From: Phallusia mammillata
Lineage: Eukaryota > Chordata > Ascidiacea > Phlebobranchia > Ascidiidae
Reading direction: 5' to 3'
Assembly: GCA_003260075.1 (NCBI GenBank)
Contig: QLIY01000846.1
Span: forward strand, 1 to 64,000
Length of the DNA stretch: 64,000 nt
Shown here in pieces: positions 1 to 11,000 of this stretch (the stretch's first letter is position 1; every line of letters starts with the position of its first letter). The position numbers and the translations under genes are program-made. Under the pieces are notes generated by a model that made no database searches, was not told where the DNA came from, and saw only the letters and a program-made list of their open reading frames with translations.

Positions 1-25
1 CAATAGGCTAACTGAAGCGTTAACA
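1..25 (+). repeat. Direct repeat, copy 1 (copy 2 at 4144-4168)
   Basis: The first 25 bases recur with one mismatch at 4144-4168, with a common core of actgaagcgttaaca. The two copies bracket a roughly 4.1 kb stretch of repeats and gene fragments. They may be duplicated ends of a mobile element or just two copies of a dispersed repeat. No element boundary could be proven. Confidence 0.4.
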
Positions 26-688
26 TTGGTGCCCGTGAGTGAGGATCTTTGTGCTATTTACATAAAAGCTAGTTTTTTTTATTTATTTGCTACATATAAA
101 TTTTTTTTTACTATTTTAACAGAATTGAAGCATGAGACGAGCCGAAGAGACACTTTTGCGAATAATTTCGGTAAGTATCACAGTCAGGTTTCTAACAATA
201 TTCTCTTAGGAAACATAGAAGCATTGTTGACCGATGTTCGAGCTTTACAACAGCAAATTTTGCACAACGGAACTACCAGTCAAATGCACGTGTCTTGTTC
301 AAAGATGAAGCTACCATCCAACGGAAATAACGATTTTATTTTTTATATTTGCTCCCAGGTGGGACACATTGCCCCAAATTGTCATGTTACTCAAATTTTT
401 CATTCTAAAAGTTTGGCCTTNACTCAAATTTTTCATTCTAAAAGTTTGGCCTTTGTTCAGAAAAACAGCAGTAATTTGAACTTACATCCTATTCCTAAGT
501 GTTTAAAGGTCAATACCAAAGATTCAACTTTCATTAAAAGACGTGACAAGCCTCAGCAACATCCCGGAAAGAATAAGAGTCAAGAAGGACAAAGATCAAT
601 TAAGGTGAAATCTAAAAAGAAAACATTTGTACAGAATGAGATTCAACATGATTTGGAATTGGAAGAGGTGCGCGCAAATCTGCACTAG
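26..688 (+). pseudogene. Gag-like retroelement ORF remnant
   Basis: An open frame of about 220 codons with basic, glutamine- and lysine-rich composition. It carries one segment that looks like a degraded CCHC zinc knuckle (ICSQVGHIAPNC, where the first cysteine of the usual C-x2-C-x4-H-x4-C spacing is absent). The frame crosses an undetermined base at 421 that lies between two identical 32-base copies (389-420 and 422-453), so part of the apparent ORF is an assembly join. There is no reverse transcriptase or protease nearby. The identification as a retroelement gag fragment is weak and rests on the knuckle-like motif and composition. Confidence 0.3.
389..453. other. Exact 32-base duplication around an N
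   Basis: Bases 389-420 and 422-453 are identical and separated by a single n at 421. This is the pattern of two contig ends joined without overlap removal. The duplication is most likely not real. Confidence 0.75.
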
Positions 689-2409
689 ACTGACTATAAA
701 AGCCCTATTAAACCCACACCACCTTCCACCTTCCATCTTCTACCTTCCACCTTTCACCTTGCAGTTAATCATGTGTATCATTTTCTAATTAACTGCTGTC
801 AGTGCGCCAATACAATCATCCATAACACATTCTGTTGCTGCATCAACTGCTAACCCTGGTCTGCCCCTTTTGGAGACGGCAGCAGACTTTCTATACATGG
901 ACATATAAAGGTATGTTCAGTTTCCTTTGTCACGCAAATTGTTTGAGTTGTTCTCAGGAACCAGAAAAAGTGATGGTGAAAAACTCGCTACACCACAATG
1001 GACTTTGACAGCACCCTCGTCACTGTCTTCCCTCAAGTTTACAGATAAGAGTCTGTAGTTAACTCCTGTCTCTGATAGAAACAATTTAACTCTTTTTAAC
1101 CTTCGTTCTAAGTATGCATTCTTAATTGGCATACATTAATTTTGTTGCTGCTACACTGGTTAATTTGTATATATTATCAATATAAACGTGTTAATTCTCT
1201 GCGTATCACACATTAACTTTGTTTGTATTTTAGCAGGTTTCCAATTTGCTGATTTTGTGAATTTTAATTATATGTTGCTCCAGTCTTGCTCAACAGATTT
1301 TATTTCCGAGAATAGCCAACGTATCGTACTACAAACAACTAGCCAAAGAAGTCCAACTCAACCTATCTATGAAGTCAATGTTACCGTCCAAAAAACTGCA
1401 TGTACCGAACCAAGCTGTTTCGGTGCCATGCGCATTTCCGTTCCGGTTGGAACGCACTGGAACAAACTTTGAGCCCGAAAAAGCGAGTGACTCCATGCCT
1501 GGCTGTTCTTCCCTCATTGCTTAGTTTTGGGGATCCACTTAATGACACTTTTCCTTATCCAACTACTACATCTCGAATGTTTGTCAATTTACCCTTTTTT
1601 GAATCACGTTTAACCCATCTTTCTTCTAAAGAGTAATTGTATCCATACCACTTCCCTTAGAAACTAAAACCCAACTCCTTAATCTGTTTTGCTAGCTTTT
1701 CCCAAAAATAGTATCCTAAAAATTCCATAATTATCTTTACTAAAAGCTACACCGCTTCCACTCGTTTTTGGCAATATTCAACACAATTTTGGTGTAGCAA
1801 GGATCCATTCCAAAAAATAATAGAAATCCATCGCATATTTTAATTCTTTACACTAAATATCCTGTAAATCTTCGCTCTAGTACTGTTTCTCAGCATCGAA
1901 TCGCTGTATTGTCTGTCGCCCTGCTACAGGTTTGCTTGTTAGCCTGTTTAAAATGCAAGAAATACCCCTAAAGTACTTGTAGTTTTTAAACCTACACAAT
2001 TTTCGTCTTAAACTATTCTTTTACGTCCCTGAATTCGTGTTTGTTTGGTTAAACGGTTATTTTTTTTGAAATGCAAAGGCTTCAAAGAGCCTGACTTCAC
2101 GTCATAACAAATTCCAAAACGTAGTCGACGTGAAGTTAGACTGAATCAGATAATTAGGCTCTCATCTGAGTAAAGCAAGCAACCAATATTGCAAAATAAG
2201 AATTGCGTGATGGCACTGCTGCAATAGCACGCCAGCTCCAACGCTTTCAGAACATGCAATTAGAAAAGACTCCAGTCTGCTCCATTTCTTACGCCGAAAT
2301 CAACCAGCAACACCAGGGTAACATTCTCGAACTGATCCGCGTTTCATCGAAAACTACTATGACACAACGCAATCTACTTCAACCCTGCTTGAACTCGCTC
2401 TACACCATT

Positions 2410-2411
<2 letters not shown>
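689..2411. other. Spacer without a recognisable gene
   Basis: AT-rich sequence with short overlapping open frames in several phases (for example 1188-1472 and 1400-1636 on the plus strand, 917-1132 on the minus strand). None has a recognisable domain or a consistent exon structure. The 1330-1500 stretch has a coding-like composition and may be an eroded transposon gene, but I cannot name it. Confidence 0.5.

Positions 2412-2450
<39 letters not shown>
2412..2450. repeat. Poly-C run, 39 bases
   Basis: Uninterrupted C run directly before a repeat copy that starts at 2451. A second run of 15 C lies at 2570-2584, directly after that copy. Both runs sit at junctions of repeated sequence, like the other G/C runs in this window. 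Confidence 0.9.
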
Positions 2451-2569
2451 ATAGCAGACGAACGGCAGAAGGATGTGATATGGCTCGGTTTGCTCAGACA
2501 GGAAACGTTTAGGCTTGCGTTGTTAAAAGAAACAAACCACGCATTTCAAAAACTAAAAACTGACGCATA
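2451..2569 (+). repeat. Dispersed repeat copy (pair with 3490-3613)
   Basis: About 120 bases that recur at 3490-3613 in the same orientation with several substitutions and small indels. Shared landmarks are gcgaacggcagaaggatgtga-like text and gtttaggcttgcgttgttaa. The pair flanks the orphan exon-like segment at 3091-3273, so they may be parts of one element. Confidence 0.7.
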
Positions 2570-2585
2570 CCCCCCCCCCCCCCCT

Positions 2586-2930
2586 TTGTCAGAAAACGGG
2601 CTCAAAACGGGCCTGACTTTACGTTCCGTTTCTGCCATTTTTTAGTAACAATTCTCTGGCTTTGACCTAATGACCCCACCCTACTCTAAAACGTATTGCT
2701 TACCCCATTGTCTACTATTGTTCATTGTGTTCGTTGTCTTTTACTTTGCTGCAAGGCTTTCGTGGATAGGCCTGTCAATCAAAATTTCGGGCCTAAACGG
2801 GCTTCTCAAAAACGTTTAGGGTTCGGGCCGGGCTTCGGGCTTGTACTTTCGTGTTCGGGCCAGGTTCGGGCCGGGTTCGGGCCGGGTTCGGGCTCAGATT
2901 TCGGCCCCGCTTGCAACTCTGCGCTCTACA
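2586..2930 (+). repeat. Dispersed repeat with tandem GGTTCGGGCC core
   Basis: Starts with a segment containing aaacgggcctgactttacg and runs into a short tandem array of variants of gggttcgggcc around 2818-2895. A close copy lies at 29819-30115 on the plus strand, and a more diverged copy on the minus strand at about 51220-51513, within introns of the EGF/H genes. Its local G+C content is far above the background. The class of element is unknown. Confidence 0.65.
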
Positions 2931-3090
2931 CCCTTGGCAACAACACTGGTGATAACACCTCTGTTTATTCGTTTGTGTTATCCAAAGGTGCCTTACGTTT
3001 AGTCGTCTGTGATATGAAACAACAGTGATATGGAAATCTTCAACATTTCACTTGACTAGAGTTTTACCATTCGTCCGCTTGTATTTACAG

Positions 3091-3273
3091 CAGACAACAC
3101 TTTGTTCAATTTTTCAAATGACGACATTCTCGCCAATGCTGGTGCAGGGATCAACTCTCTTAAAGGTGTCGTGGAGAATGGTTTCGATGACGTCAAGTCA
3201 GTTGTTGACAACACTATTGATGACGCCACTGGTATCCTTGGAAAGCCGATTCTGATGATTGCTATCATTGAAG
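3091..3273 (+). pseudogene. Orphan exon-like fragment, faintly prominin-like
   Basis: An open segment of 61 codons preceded by a good acceptor (tatttacag) and followed by a weak donor (gttctg), with phase-1 boundaries on both sides. The translation is rich in Asn/Asp and has a heptad-like amphipathic pattern (residues such as GINSLKGVVENGFDDV then SVVDNTIDDATGILG), which reminds me of extracellular segments of prominins. No partner exon was found nearby. It lies between two copies of a dispersed repeat and next to poly-C runs, so it may have been carried here by a transposon. The family assignment is a guess. That it is derived from coding sequence is more likely. Confidence 0.3.
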
Positions 3274-3489
3274 GTTCTGCTTTTTTGAGCTTTTCTCCTC
3301 AAACTGGGAGGCTGTCATGGATGGAATCGATTTCGCCGCCACAAAGACAATCAGACTTATTCCATAGGACTTGCTCTTTGAGCAATTCCTCTCTCGGCGG
3401 GTGTGATGTTGCGTAATGCAACATGGTGCCATTTGCTAGCCATGGTGTTCTAATAACACAGACAATCAATCATTTCCGTCATGCCTCAA

Positions 3490-3613
3490 ATAGCAGGCGA
3501 ACGGCAGAAGGATGTGATGTGGCTCGGTTTGCTCGGGTGGGACGGGAAACGTTTAGGCTTGCGTTGTTAAAAGAAACAAACCATGCATTTCAAAAACGAA
3601 TAACTGACGCATT
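3490..3613 (+). repeat. Dispersed repeat copy (pair with 2451-2569)
   Basis: Second copy of the repeat described at 2451-2569, on the same strand. Confidence 0.7.
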
Positions 3614-3864
3614 CTTTATCGCAACTCTTGTAACTTTATTCGCATGTATTCTCTTTTTATTGTGTAAAGTTAGAAGCGCATGACGCAAGCTGGCAACCGG
3701 ATATAAAGGCCGCGCCCAGTTGCGTCAGTATTTATAGAGGCCTCGCCCAGCTGCAAATTATTATTATTATTATGATTATGATTATGTTTTTGACTTTGTA
3801 AATCTTTTTTATTGCATCTATTAAAATCAGAAGGTGGTGTGTTAAAGGTTGTAAGTATTTAGGG

Positions 3865-3960
3865 CAGTGGTTCTTAACCGGTGGGAAATTTCCCACTAGT
3901 GGAAAATTTAATGTTTTCGGTGGGAAATTATGGGAAAATAAGCTTGAAAAGAGCAAACTC
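3865..3960 (+). mobile_element. hAT-like terminal sequence, single end
   Basis: Begins with cagtggttcttaaccggtg, which matches the terminal inverted repeat style of the hAT-like elements elsewhere in the window (start CAGTGGTTCTCAACC or CAGGGGTTCTTAACC). A matching opposite end and target duplication were not found, so it is probably a truncated copy. Confidence 0.4.
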
Positions 3961-5139
3961 GCGCTCGATGGTCGAATCCGGCTTTGAATTAACCGTTGAA
4001 AGCTACTTTACTAAAAATAAATAGTTTACGTCTAATTTAAACTAGAAGTATACACAGATCTATAAGCGTTAGAGTGAATTCACGCTTGATTACCCCCCCC
4101 CCGTTTGTGACGACAGTTTAGACTTGAGACAGATTATTCAGTCTCAATAGACTAACTGAAGCGTTAACAAATACCCTTACATATGGGTAAAATGACGAAC
4201 CGCAACTGATCACGCCGAGCATTCTCGCCGCATGCGCAATCAAATTAACAGGTACAGCGGTTTGACATGGGCTGTAGGGCAAGAAAATTTGTCGAATGAC
4301 ATTTTTTTGTCAAGTCAATCGTGGCCAGGTTGCAGACAAGCAAGCGTTCCGAAACGACTGTCCCTATCATGTCTTCAAACGTCTGACGAAATATATATGG
4401 CTGAACGATTTTAACATATATCAATCGTAATTAACACCCTCGCTCTCTCGCAAGCAATCGCTGCCCAAACAACAGATATTCAGTACGGCAATTGCTGCCT
4501 GTACAACACCGATGTTTGTATCGCAAGGCACGTGAAATGTTCATCGGCTGCAAAAGCGAGCGTGCCGAGCTAAAATGCACATACCTGTAGAACAATCCTC
4601 GCCCAGTCCAAAGCAGAAAATCACTACACAGCTATACATGTTACGTGCTTGCAAGTTACATTTGCATGTTCTTGTGTTTACAAGTTAAATTTGCATGTTG
4701 TTGTATTTTCATGCACCCCTTGCACAATTGCCAAGCATGGAGATATTGCCAAAAATCATAAGCATTTTTTATGAATTGCGATAATAAATTGGGAAGTGAA
4801 TCAATTTACGGCAGAGCACGAGTTACTTTTCGTGTCTTTATTACATCGTATGTTTGTCAATCGTACTTCTTTTTCATCCAGTACACAATTGTCATTTATA
4901 TGTTTTTCTCACAGAGCCCATAGATGGCAGGAAGCATTTTTCGCAATATTTGCAATGTGATTGTATCGTGTGTAAATTCTTATTGTACTGTACGTCTTTA
5001 CCGCCATGACTCTTTACTCCCACCCTGTGTTTATATATAGAACACATTTAAATGTTTCCAAATGCATATGATCTTGAACCAAAAACAGTAAAATATTACT
5101 AGATTTTTTCCGGGAGAATACTTTCACTATTTGGCACGG
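3961..5139. other. Spacer without a recognisable gene
   Basis: AT-rich sequence containing a 10-base C run at 4093-4102 and the second copy of the window-start repeat at 4144-4168. No coding potential or RNA gene was seen. Confidence 0.5.
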
Positions 5140-7418
5140 TCACGTTATTGATTCAAAGTGGTTCAACATGAACTGATTTTTTATCAAGTTAACGCCAAGG
5201 CCGTAATGAGTTCCGTCAAAGCTGTGAACAAACTTGGAAAACGGTCGCACATCAAAAAAAGTTATTCCAGTTTTAGCACAAAACTCTTTCATTTGGTTGG
5301 AAAACGCAGCAGAAGCTTTATTACCTTGACGATACAAATGTGCTACAGGTTTCATGAGGCCAGGAAATAAAGGGGGAACAAAGTATATTTGTGGCCACTT
5401 AATAGTTATGTTGGTTTTATTTACATAGAAATTCTCCCGTATGGCTAAAGCAGGTTTTAAGAATTTAAGTATTCCCAAATAACTACTTTTGAATTAAAAT
5501 TCATGTGGTAACCGACGTGAAGAAAAATAATCGCTCCTTCTTTTCCTCTGGAGTTAAATACAAGTTTCTGAAACCGGTTGTGCAAAGGATCACGGCAGGA
5601 AATCATAGCATTGAATGTAAAATTTGGCTTCTTTCCTCCGCATAACAACCCAGGATTATCAAGTTCATCAAGAGAACGAATTGCTTTTCGACATTGGTAC
5701 AAAAAAAATCTCTCAGCTTGACAATACAGTTTTTGCTCCTTGCTCATTGATTTACTCCAGGCTCCACGTACCGGATCACCAGTAAGGATCATGAGAAGTG
5801 CATAAAACATATTTCGGAGAAGCGAATCACCAACAAAGTATAAATCGTTAAATGGGGACCTCTCAATCACTTCACATGCTTCTTTTGGACTTGAGTAGTT
5901 ACGCCACTGGCAGTTATGGTTGTACGTCTTCCATTCGCACATTTCCGCATGATGATATTTTCTCATGTCAACGCAACTGTAAATAAAAGTGTTGAATTTA
6001 TTGGTTGTTTAAACTTTAAAGTGTCCCTTTACCACAGCAGTACAGTTTTTTTTGTTTTATGTCCCAAATATTAAGTCATTGTGGTTTCCCCCCCCCCAAA
6101 CTTGGACAAATGTCACAAGCGTTTTTTATGATCAGTTTTAATAATTTATGGCTCTGTGATCCTAGTGAACAGTTAATGTGGCTCTGTGACCTACTGAAAG
6201 CGTTTTAACCTACAATTGGGATCCAATACTCCAGTGCAAAATCTTTAACAAGAGCAAAAACATATTTCTAGTTGAACGTGTATTTCCATGAGTTTTACAA
6301 CCAACGCGACAGTTACTACTACAAACTTTATTTGTTACCCATGTTTTGATATTTAGTTAGGACAGCAATTCTTATTCAATTTCCTTTCTGACGTTTGTCG
6401 CCAACTAAAAATCACAAGTTATAATGTGGAAAATGAAAAAGTTTCATAAAAAAATAAGCTAAATTTCAAAACCCAAAAGAGTTAAGCCATTAAAGTACGT
6501 TCTAAACTGACAGTATGACTTACATTACGAAAAATTACTTTGTAAAACGGTAACAAAACTTTACGACTTTCATTAATTTTGATCTACCTCGGACAGTCAC
6601 ATGTCGACGCACTGGATGCCACGCAATGGCCTCCCATAGTGTTATTGCAACACGGGGTATCACTTGATGCATCGCACCAGCTTGCCAAAACAGGCCACTT
6701 TGACCCCGATACCCTTGGTAGTTTGCTGTTGAAAATTCATACAACTTGTTATTATAGAACACCTCAAAAGTCACATGTACATGCGAAATTGTGTTAAAAG
6801 GGGAATCAAATTGGGCCCAATGTAAGGCTTGTAAATTGTTAAATCCTTCTTTTTTACATGTATACTCTGGACCGAAAGTATTTTACTTGCTTTAACAAAC
6901 AGAGAAAATGTGGCAAAAAGTGATGTTTAGAAAGAAAAAACCATACCTGTACGGAGCCACTGTTTGAAACAACATTGTAATGTAAATTATTTGCAGATTA
7001 TAAAAGCACTTTTTCACATTTTCACCACTTACATAGCAAATGAGACCGCAACATATAAAATTGATTGCTTTGAATTTCCACACTTTCCATCGTTTCTCCA
7101 AATTTTCTCAGTTATTCCCCTTTCCATCCAGTAATCATGGTACACCTTGTCGTAGTAAGAGCTATTATGTGTTGGGTGAGCCAAAGGTATCCATTCACCC
7201 TGGTTCATTTGAAGCAATACATTGTTGCATGATTGGTTAACAGGTTGTGTATCAATGTGGTTTCTTGGATCATGACGCTTAAACCTCTCTTTGTAAGAAT
7301 CAGTTTGTTCCTTGCTGACTTCAAAGTGTCCGCGAAAAAATGCTGAAATGAAAAACCAGCCAACTCCAATTGCTAGGAGTCGAAGAATCTTTTTGTTTAC
7401 AATAGTCTTTATCGCCAT
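5140..7418 (-). CDS. PC-esterase/SGNH-like type II membrane protein
   Basis: The start codon at 7418 opens a short cytoplasmic stretch, then a hydrophobic anchor (about residues 12-28, LRLLAIGVGWFFISAFF), suggesting a type II Golgi or surface protein. Exon 1 runs to a strong donor at 7033 (gtaagt). A middle exon lies around 6588-6857, and the last coding segment is 5976-5140 with acceptor ttatttacag. The last segment has the SGNH/PC-esterase hallmarks: a conserved block with GDS (LYFVGDSLLRNMFY, near 5825) and a C-terminal FDGTHYG block (near 5205) holding the Asp and His expected of the triad. Family knowledge: such domains add or remove acyl groups on glycans. The two halves of the last segment are in different frames, switching near 5457-5478 with no room for an intron. 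Exact joins of the middle exon are unresolved because the phases I tried do not match. It is unrelated to the cluster downstream. It could be a pseudogene. Confidence 0.55.
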
Positions 7419-7591
7419 ATTGTAGAAACTCGTGCTGAAAGAGAATTGCTAAGAATATGATTTAGTTGTAAAGATCAACTTTAATGTTTTGTTTCAGCCA
7501 TAAAAAAAACTAGCACTTGTAAAACAATGTAAGGATTCATAACATAAAGGGACCTGAGAAAAACGACAACATTAAACCGACAGAGAAATCT

Positions 7592-7668
7592 AGCCTTCGA
7601 TGGGATTCCAACCCACGACAGTAGCCTTTTCGAAACTTGCGCTCTGCCAACTGCGTGGTAAACCCGAC
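7592..7668 (-). repeat. Decayed tRNA-like repeat
   Basis: On the minus strand this resembles the tRNA-like core seen intact at 21970-22042, with a recognisable B-box region (ggttggaatcc) and a T arm, but the D arm and acceptor stem are mutated. It is probably an old copy of the tRNA-like repeat family rather than a functional tRNA. Confidence 0.45.
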
Positions 7669-8017
7669 AGTTCGAAAAAAAAATATTTTTGAGAGGAAAA
7701 CCAAGACAAAAATAAATTGTTTGCTATATTTGACTATGTTGTTCATAGATAAAACTTCGATTTGTGGTTTTCTGCTTACAAAACCAAATAAAGTCGAAAG
7801 GCGTTCAGTCCTGTACAATTGCTTGGCAGCATGGATGTGCGTTGGGCAAATTAAGCTTATTGGGTTGCACAGGAAACAATACAAGTCTGCGGCACATCTG
7901 ATTAAAAACGTGCATCGCGCATCAGTTTGGAAAACGCTTTCCCACGAGTTTTTAGGGTCTGGATATGTGCTTGCAGCAGTTGAAAGTGCATTTCTTTTCA
8001 AGCTCTTGCAAAGCGTT

Positions 8018-11000
8018 ATGTTGAAGGTTACATTTTTTGTTGCTGCGTTAGTTCTGATTTATTTCGCCAAAGACAAAATTGGTAAGCGACATCTGGTACT
8101 AAACTAAAATAAGTCCTTAATTCCTGTCAGTAATATGACACGCTATATGTTTTGTTAAAAATTGTGCCTAACCAGTAAGTACTACATAGCAGAGTTTTCT
8201 GAAAGCTGCATAAGTTTTAAAAATTGACTGTAAAGACTGAGTTTGTAGGCTTTTTTAAGTTTACTGGTTTGAGCTTAAATAGAGTTTGTCAACAGAAAGG
8301 TTTACTCTACGTCTTTATTGACATAAGTACAGATCATGTGTATTTCGACATAATTCATACATATGAATCGATGTAGTGTCATGTTTTAACGTGATTGTTT
8401 AAAAAAAGTAGATCATGTTGGCCTAGATTTCGGATGTTAACACAAATTTGACGTTATGAGAATTGGTTCTATAAACTGTGCTAATTTGTTCGTCAATCTA
8501 TGAATGTAACACTTTTGTGACAGTTACCTGTTAAATAAAACAAATTTACGTCGAGTTATTGTTAAATTTATGCGATCTACTTTTGGACAAAACTTTAACC
8601 TTTCAATGCACTCAATGGAAACGTAATTAATAGTACAATGTACTCTTTTCGTTTTTTAAGGAAAAGACACTTCTACTTTCTCAACTACCTACTTACTTTC
8701 TCGATAGAACAACATCTAAAAACACACAGCTTTATCTTGTTTCCTTTCTACGAGTAACACGCCTTCTAATAACGCTTTACAATACAGTGTAGATGTAGCG
8801 CGTTCAACCATTATCTGACAATCGTTCCTTTTACTTTTCCAACGTTAAAACGTTGTGCAGCTATTTCCGCCTTGGCAATTGTTTTATTGGTATTGTGACT
8901 CTATGTTTTTTTAAATCTTTAGAATCAACTTAATCCAACTCCACTGAATACCTTTGACGAAAATTATCTGTTTTGTCTACAAATTTAAACAACCACTAAA
9001 ACGGTGATTTGCCATAGAGTACAAAGCCTGTACAAGAGTACAAAGTCTGTGTCACGTCTTTTTAGCGCAAGTCGCATCTTTAGCACCACGTCAACATATC
9101 GTATCGCTCTTTCGCACAAGTGCCGTTTCGCAGAAAATCGACGTTCTGCAAACAGATACGCGCCGGCCTTTTTTACTTGCCTTTAACAAGCTCATGCAAT
9201 ATTATAAGTAGGAAGCAGCTATTTTTGACCTAAGTTTATGTATGAAGCCCGCAGTCTACCGTTACCAACCAGTCTGGTATTAACACCGCAAAACCAATAC
9301 ACGAGGTAAGTATACAATGTACGTTGCGTTGCCTACATTGGACGACTAAAATTTGGGATAGTTACTCCCTTTTAATTTTAGTCACAGACATTTGACCAGA
9401 TTTTTAAGCCACGGACATTTAACAAGGTAAAACATCATACCAGATAAAAAGACGTATACTCACCGCACTCCTCGCAACCAAAATGGGACTTAAACGTGAT
9501 TTAACAGTAGACCGCGATTGACTGGGCACTTCCGTTATTATAAAAAAACTGAAGCAAGACGCCCTCAGAATTTGCATTTTCGACGAAATTTGTCGTTGGC
9601 CGGTTATATCCAGGTTGCGAAGTCTCGCCCTCATAAAAAAGTTTTCCAATCAAGTTTCTCTGTTTTTCACTTCCGGTCGTGAAGCGATGTGCAAGACAGT
9701 CGCCCACACTTAACAATGCAAAAAGATCTAAACCTTTACCATTATCGCCTGATGCGATAGCCGGAGCATAGAGTAGCCTCTTTTTATCAATTTTTGCACG
9801 CACCGACCTTACGTAACCAGTGTGTGCATTCCTAGCTTTAAATGTACACAAATGTTATTACTTGGCTCTGCTGATTAAATTATGTGTAAAACAAAAACAG
9901 TTTTTCTTAAGACTAGTAAAAAAATTTAATGTATTTTTAGTGTACGCTCAATGTCAACCAAATCCTTGCAACACTGGAACTTGCACAGACCTTGACAACA
10001 GATACAACTGCAATTGCCTAAAAGGCACTGGAGGTTCAAATTGCGATTTAGGTATGTTTCCTTTTTTGCTTGTTTTATTTTGATGTGCTTTTTCAAACAC
10101 GTAAAAATCGATTCGAATCGAGTGATTCACAAAGCCTGGTAGTTAAACGTTGCAGATATATACTTCGCGCTTTAAAAAACGGCTCAAGTGACAACATGTA
10201 ATGTTCCGACATGTGTGCATCCCGTTTGTTGAAAGACAATGAAAGTCGCTCTAGCGTTGAAAGAAGCGCTAATATTTTCCCTACCACTACATACTGCTTT
10301 TCAGTGATTAAAAGTAATAATATATACATACATGTAGCTATAAGACCAAAATTGTTCAAAATGATTGACTTGCTAGTTATGTAAGTCAAATTCTAACGAA
10401 AAGTTGCATTTATTGATTCTGTGTGAGTATGACATTACAAACTACTAAACTCTCAACTTGTACCGTTACTTTCTCATAGTAACTAAGATAAGCGGGCAAC
10501 GTGATCTCGGATCCCATAAATATGTCCCTCCTTATTCTAAAACCATGGACGTACCGTACGAGCAATGTGTAAACGGGACAGCGACGGAAATTTTGACCGA
10601 AGTTATAGGACAACAGGAATACCCCGACACCTTTCGCACAGCTCTATTGGGAATTTTTGAATGGGGATTTCGGGTTGGCGTCATCAGAACTGACCATTTA
10701 TTTCATGGGTGGAATCAGAAATACGCAAGGCTACAATACACTGCATATTTTGGTAGGAAACTGGTTGGTAATCAATCAAGAAACATTTCATTTTATCAAA
10801 CTGCTGTCAATTAGCAAACAAAGCTTAAAAATTATGTGCAGTGACTTGAAACAATACCAAACCTCATATTTCGTAACAAAAAGAAGAATCACTGAAACAA
10901 ACGGACAATATATAAAAACTTCAGGATCTATAAAACAACACTTTTAGCAATTGTGTTTTCATGTGATGTGCGAGACTTTTAGACATTTTTTTAAAGTTGC

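Noticed and set aside
7537..8001. 154-codon minus-strand open frame
   Set aside because: Antisense to the gene A leader and overlapping a tRNA-like repeat. No domain and no family match.
7637..8107. 156-codon plus-strand open frame covering the gene A start
   Set aside because: It begins inside a decayed tRNA-like repeat. Only its last 21 codons, from the ATG at 8018, form a signal peptide ending at a good donor, matching genes B and C.
9501..9851. 116-codon open frame on the minus strand in the first intron of gene A
   Set aside because: No recognisable domain, no supporting splice sites in either direction, and it overlaps another open frame on the same strand. Treated as chance.
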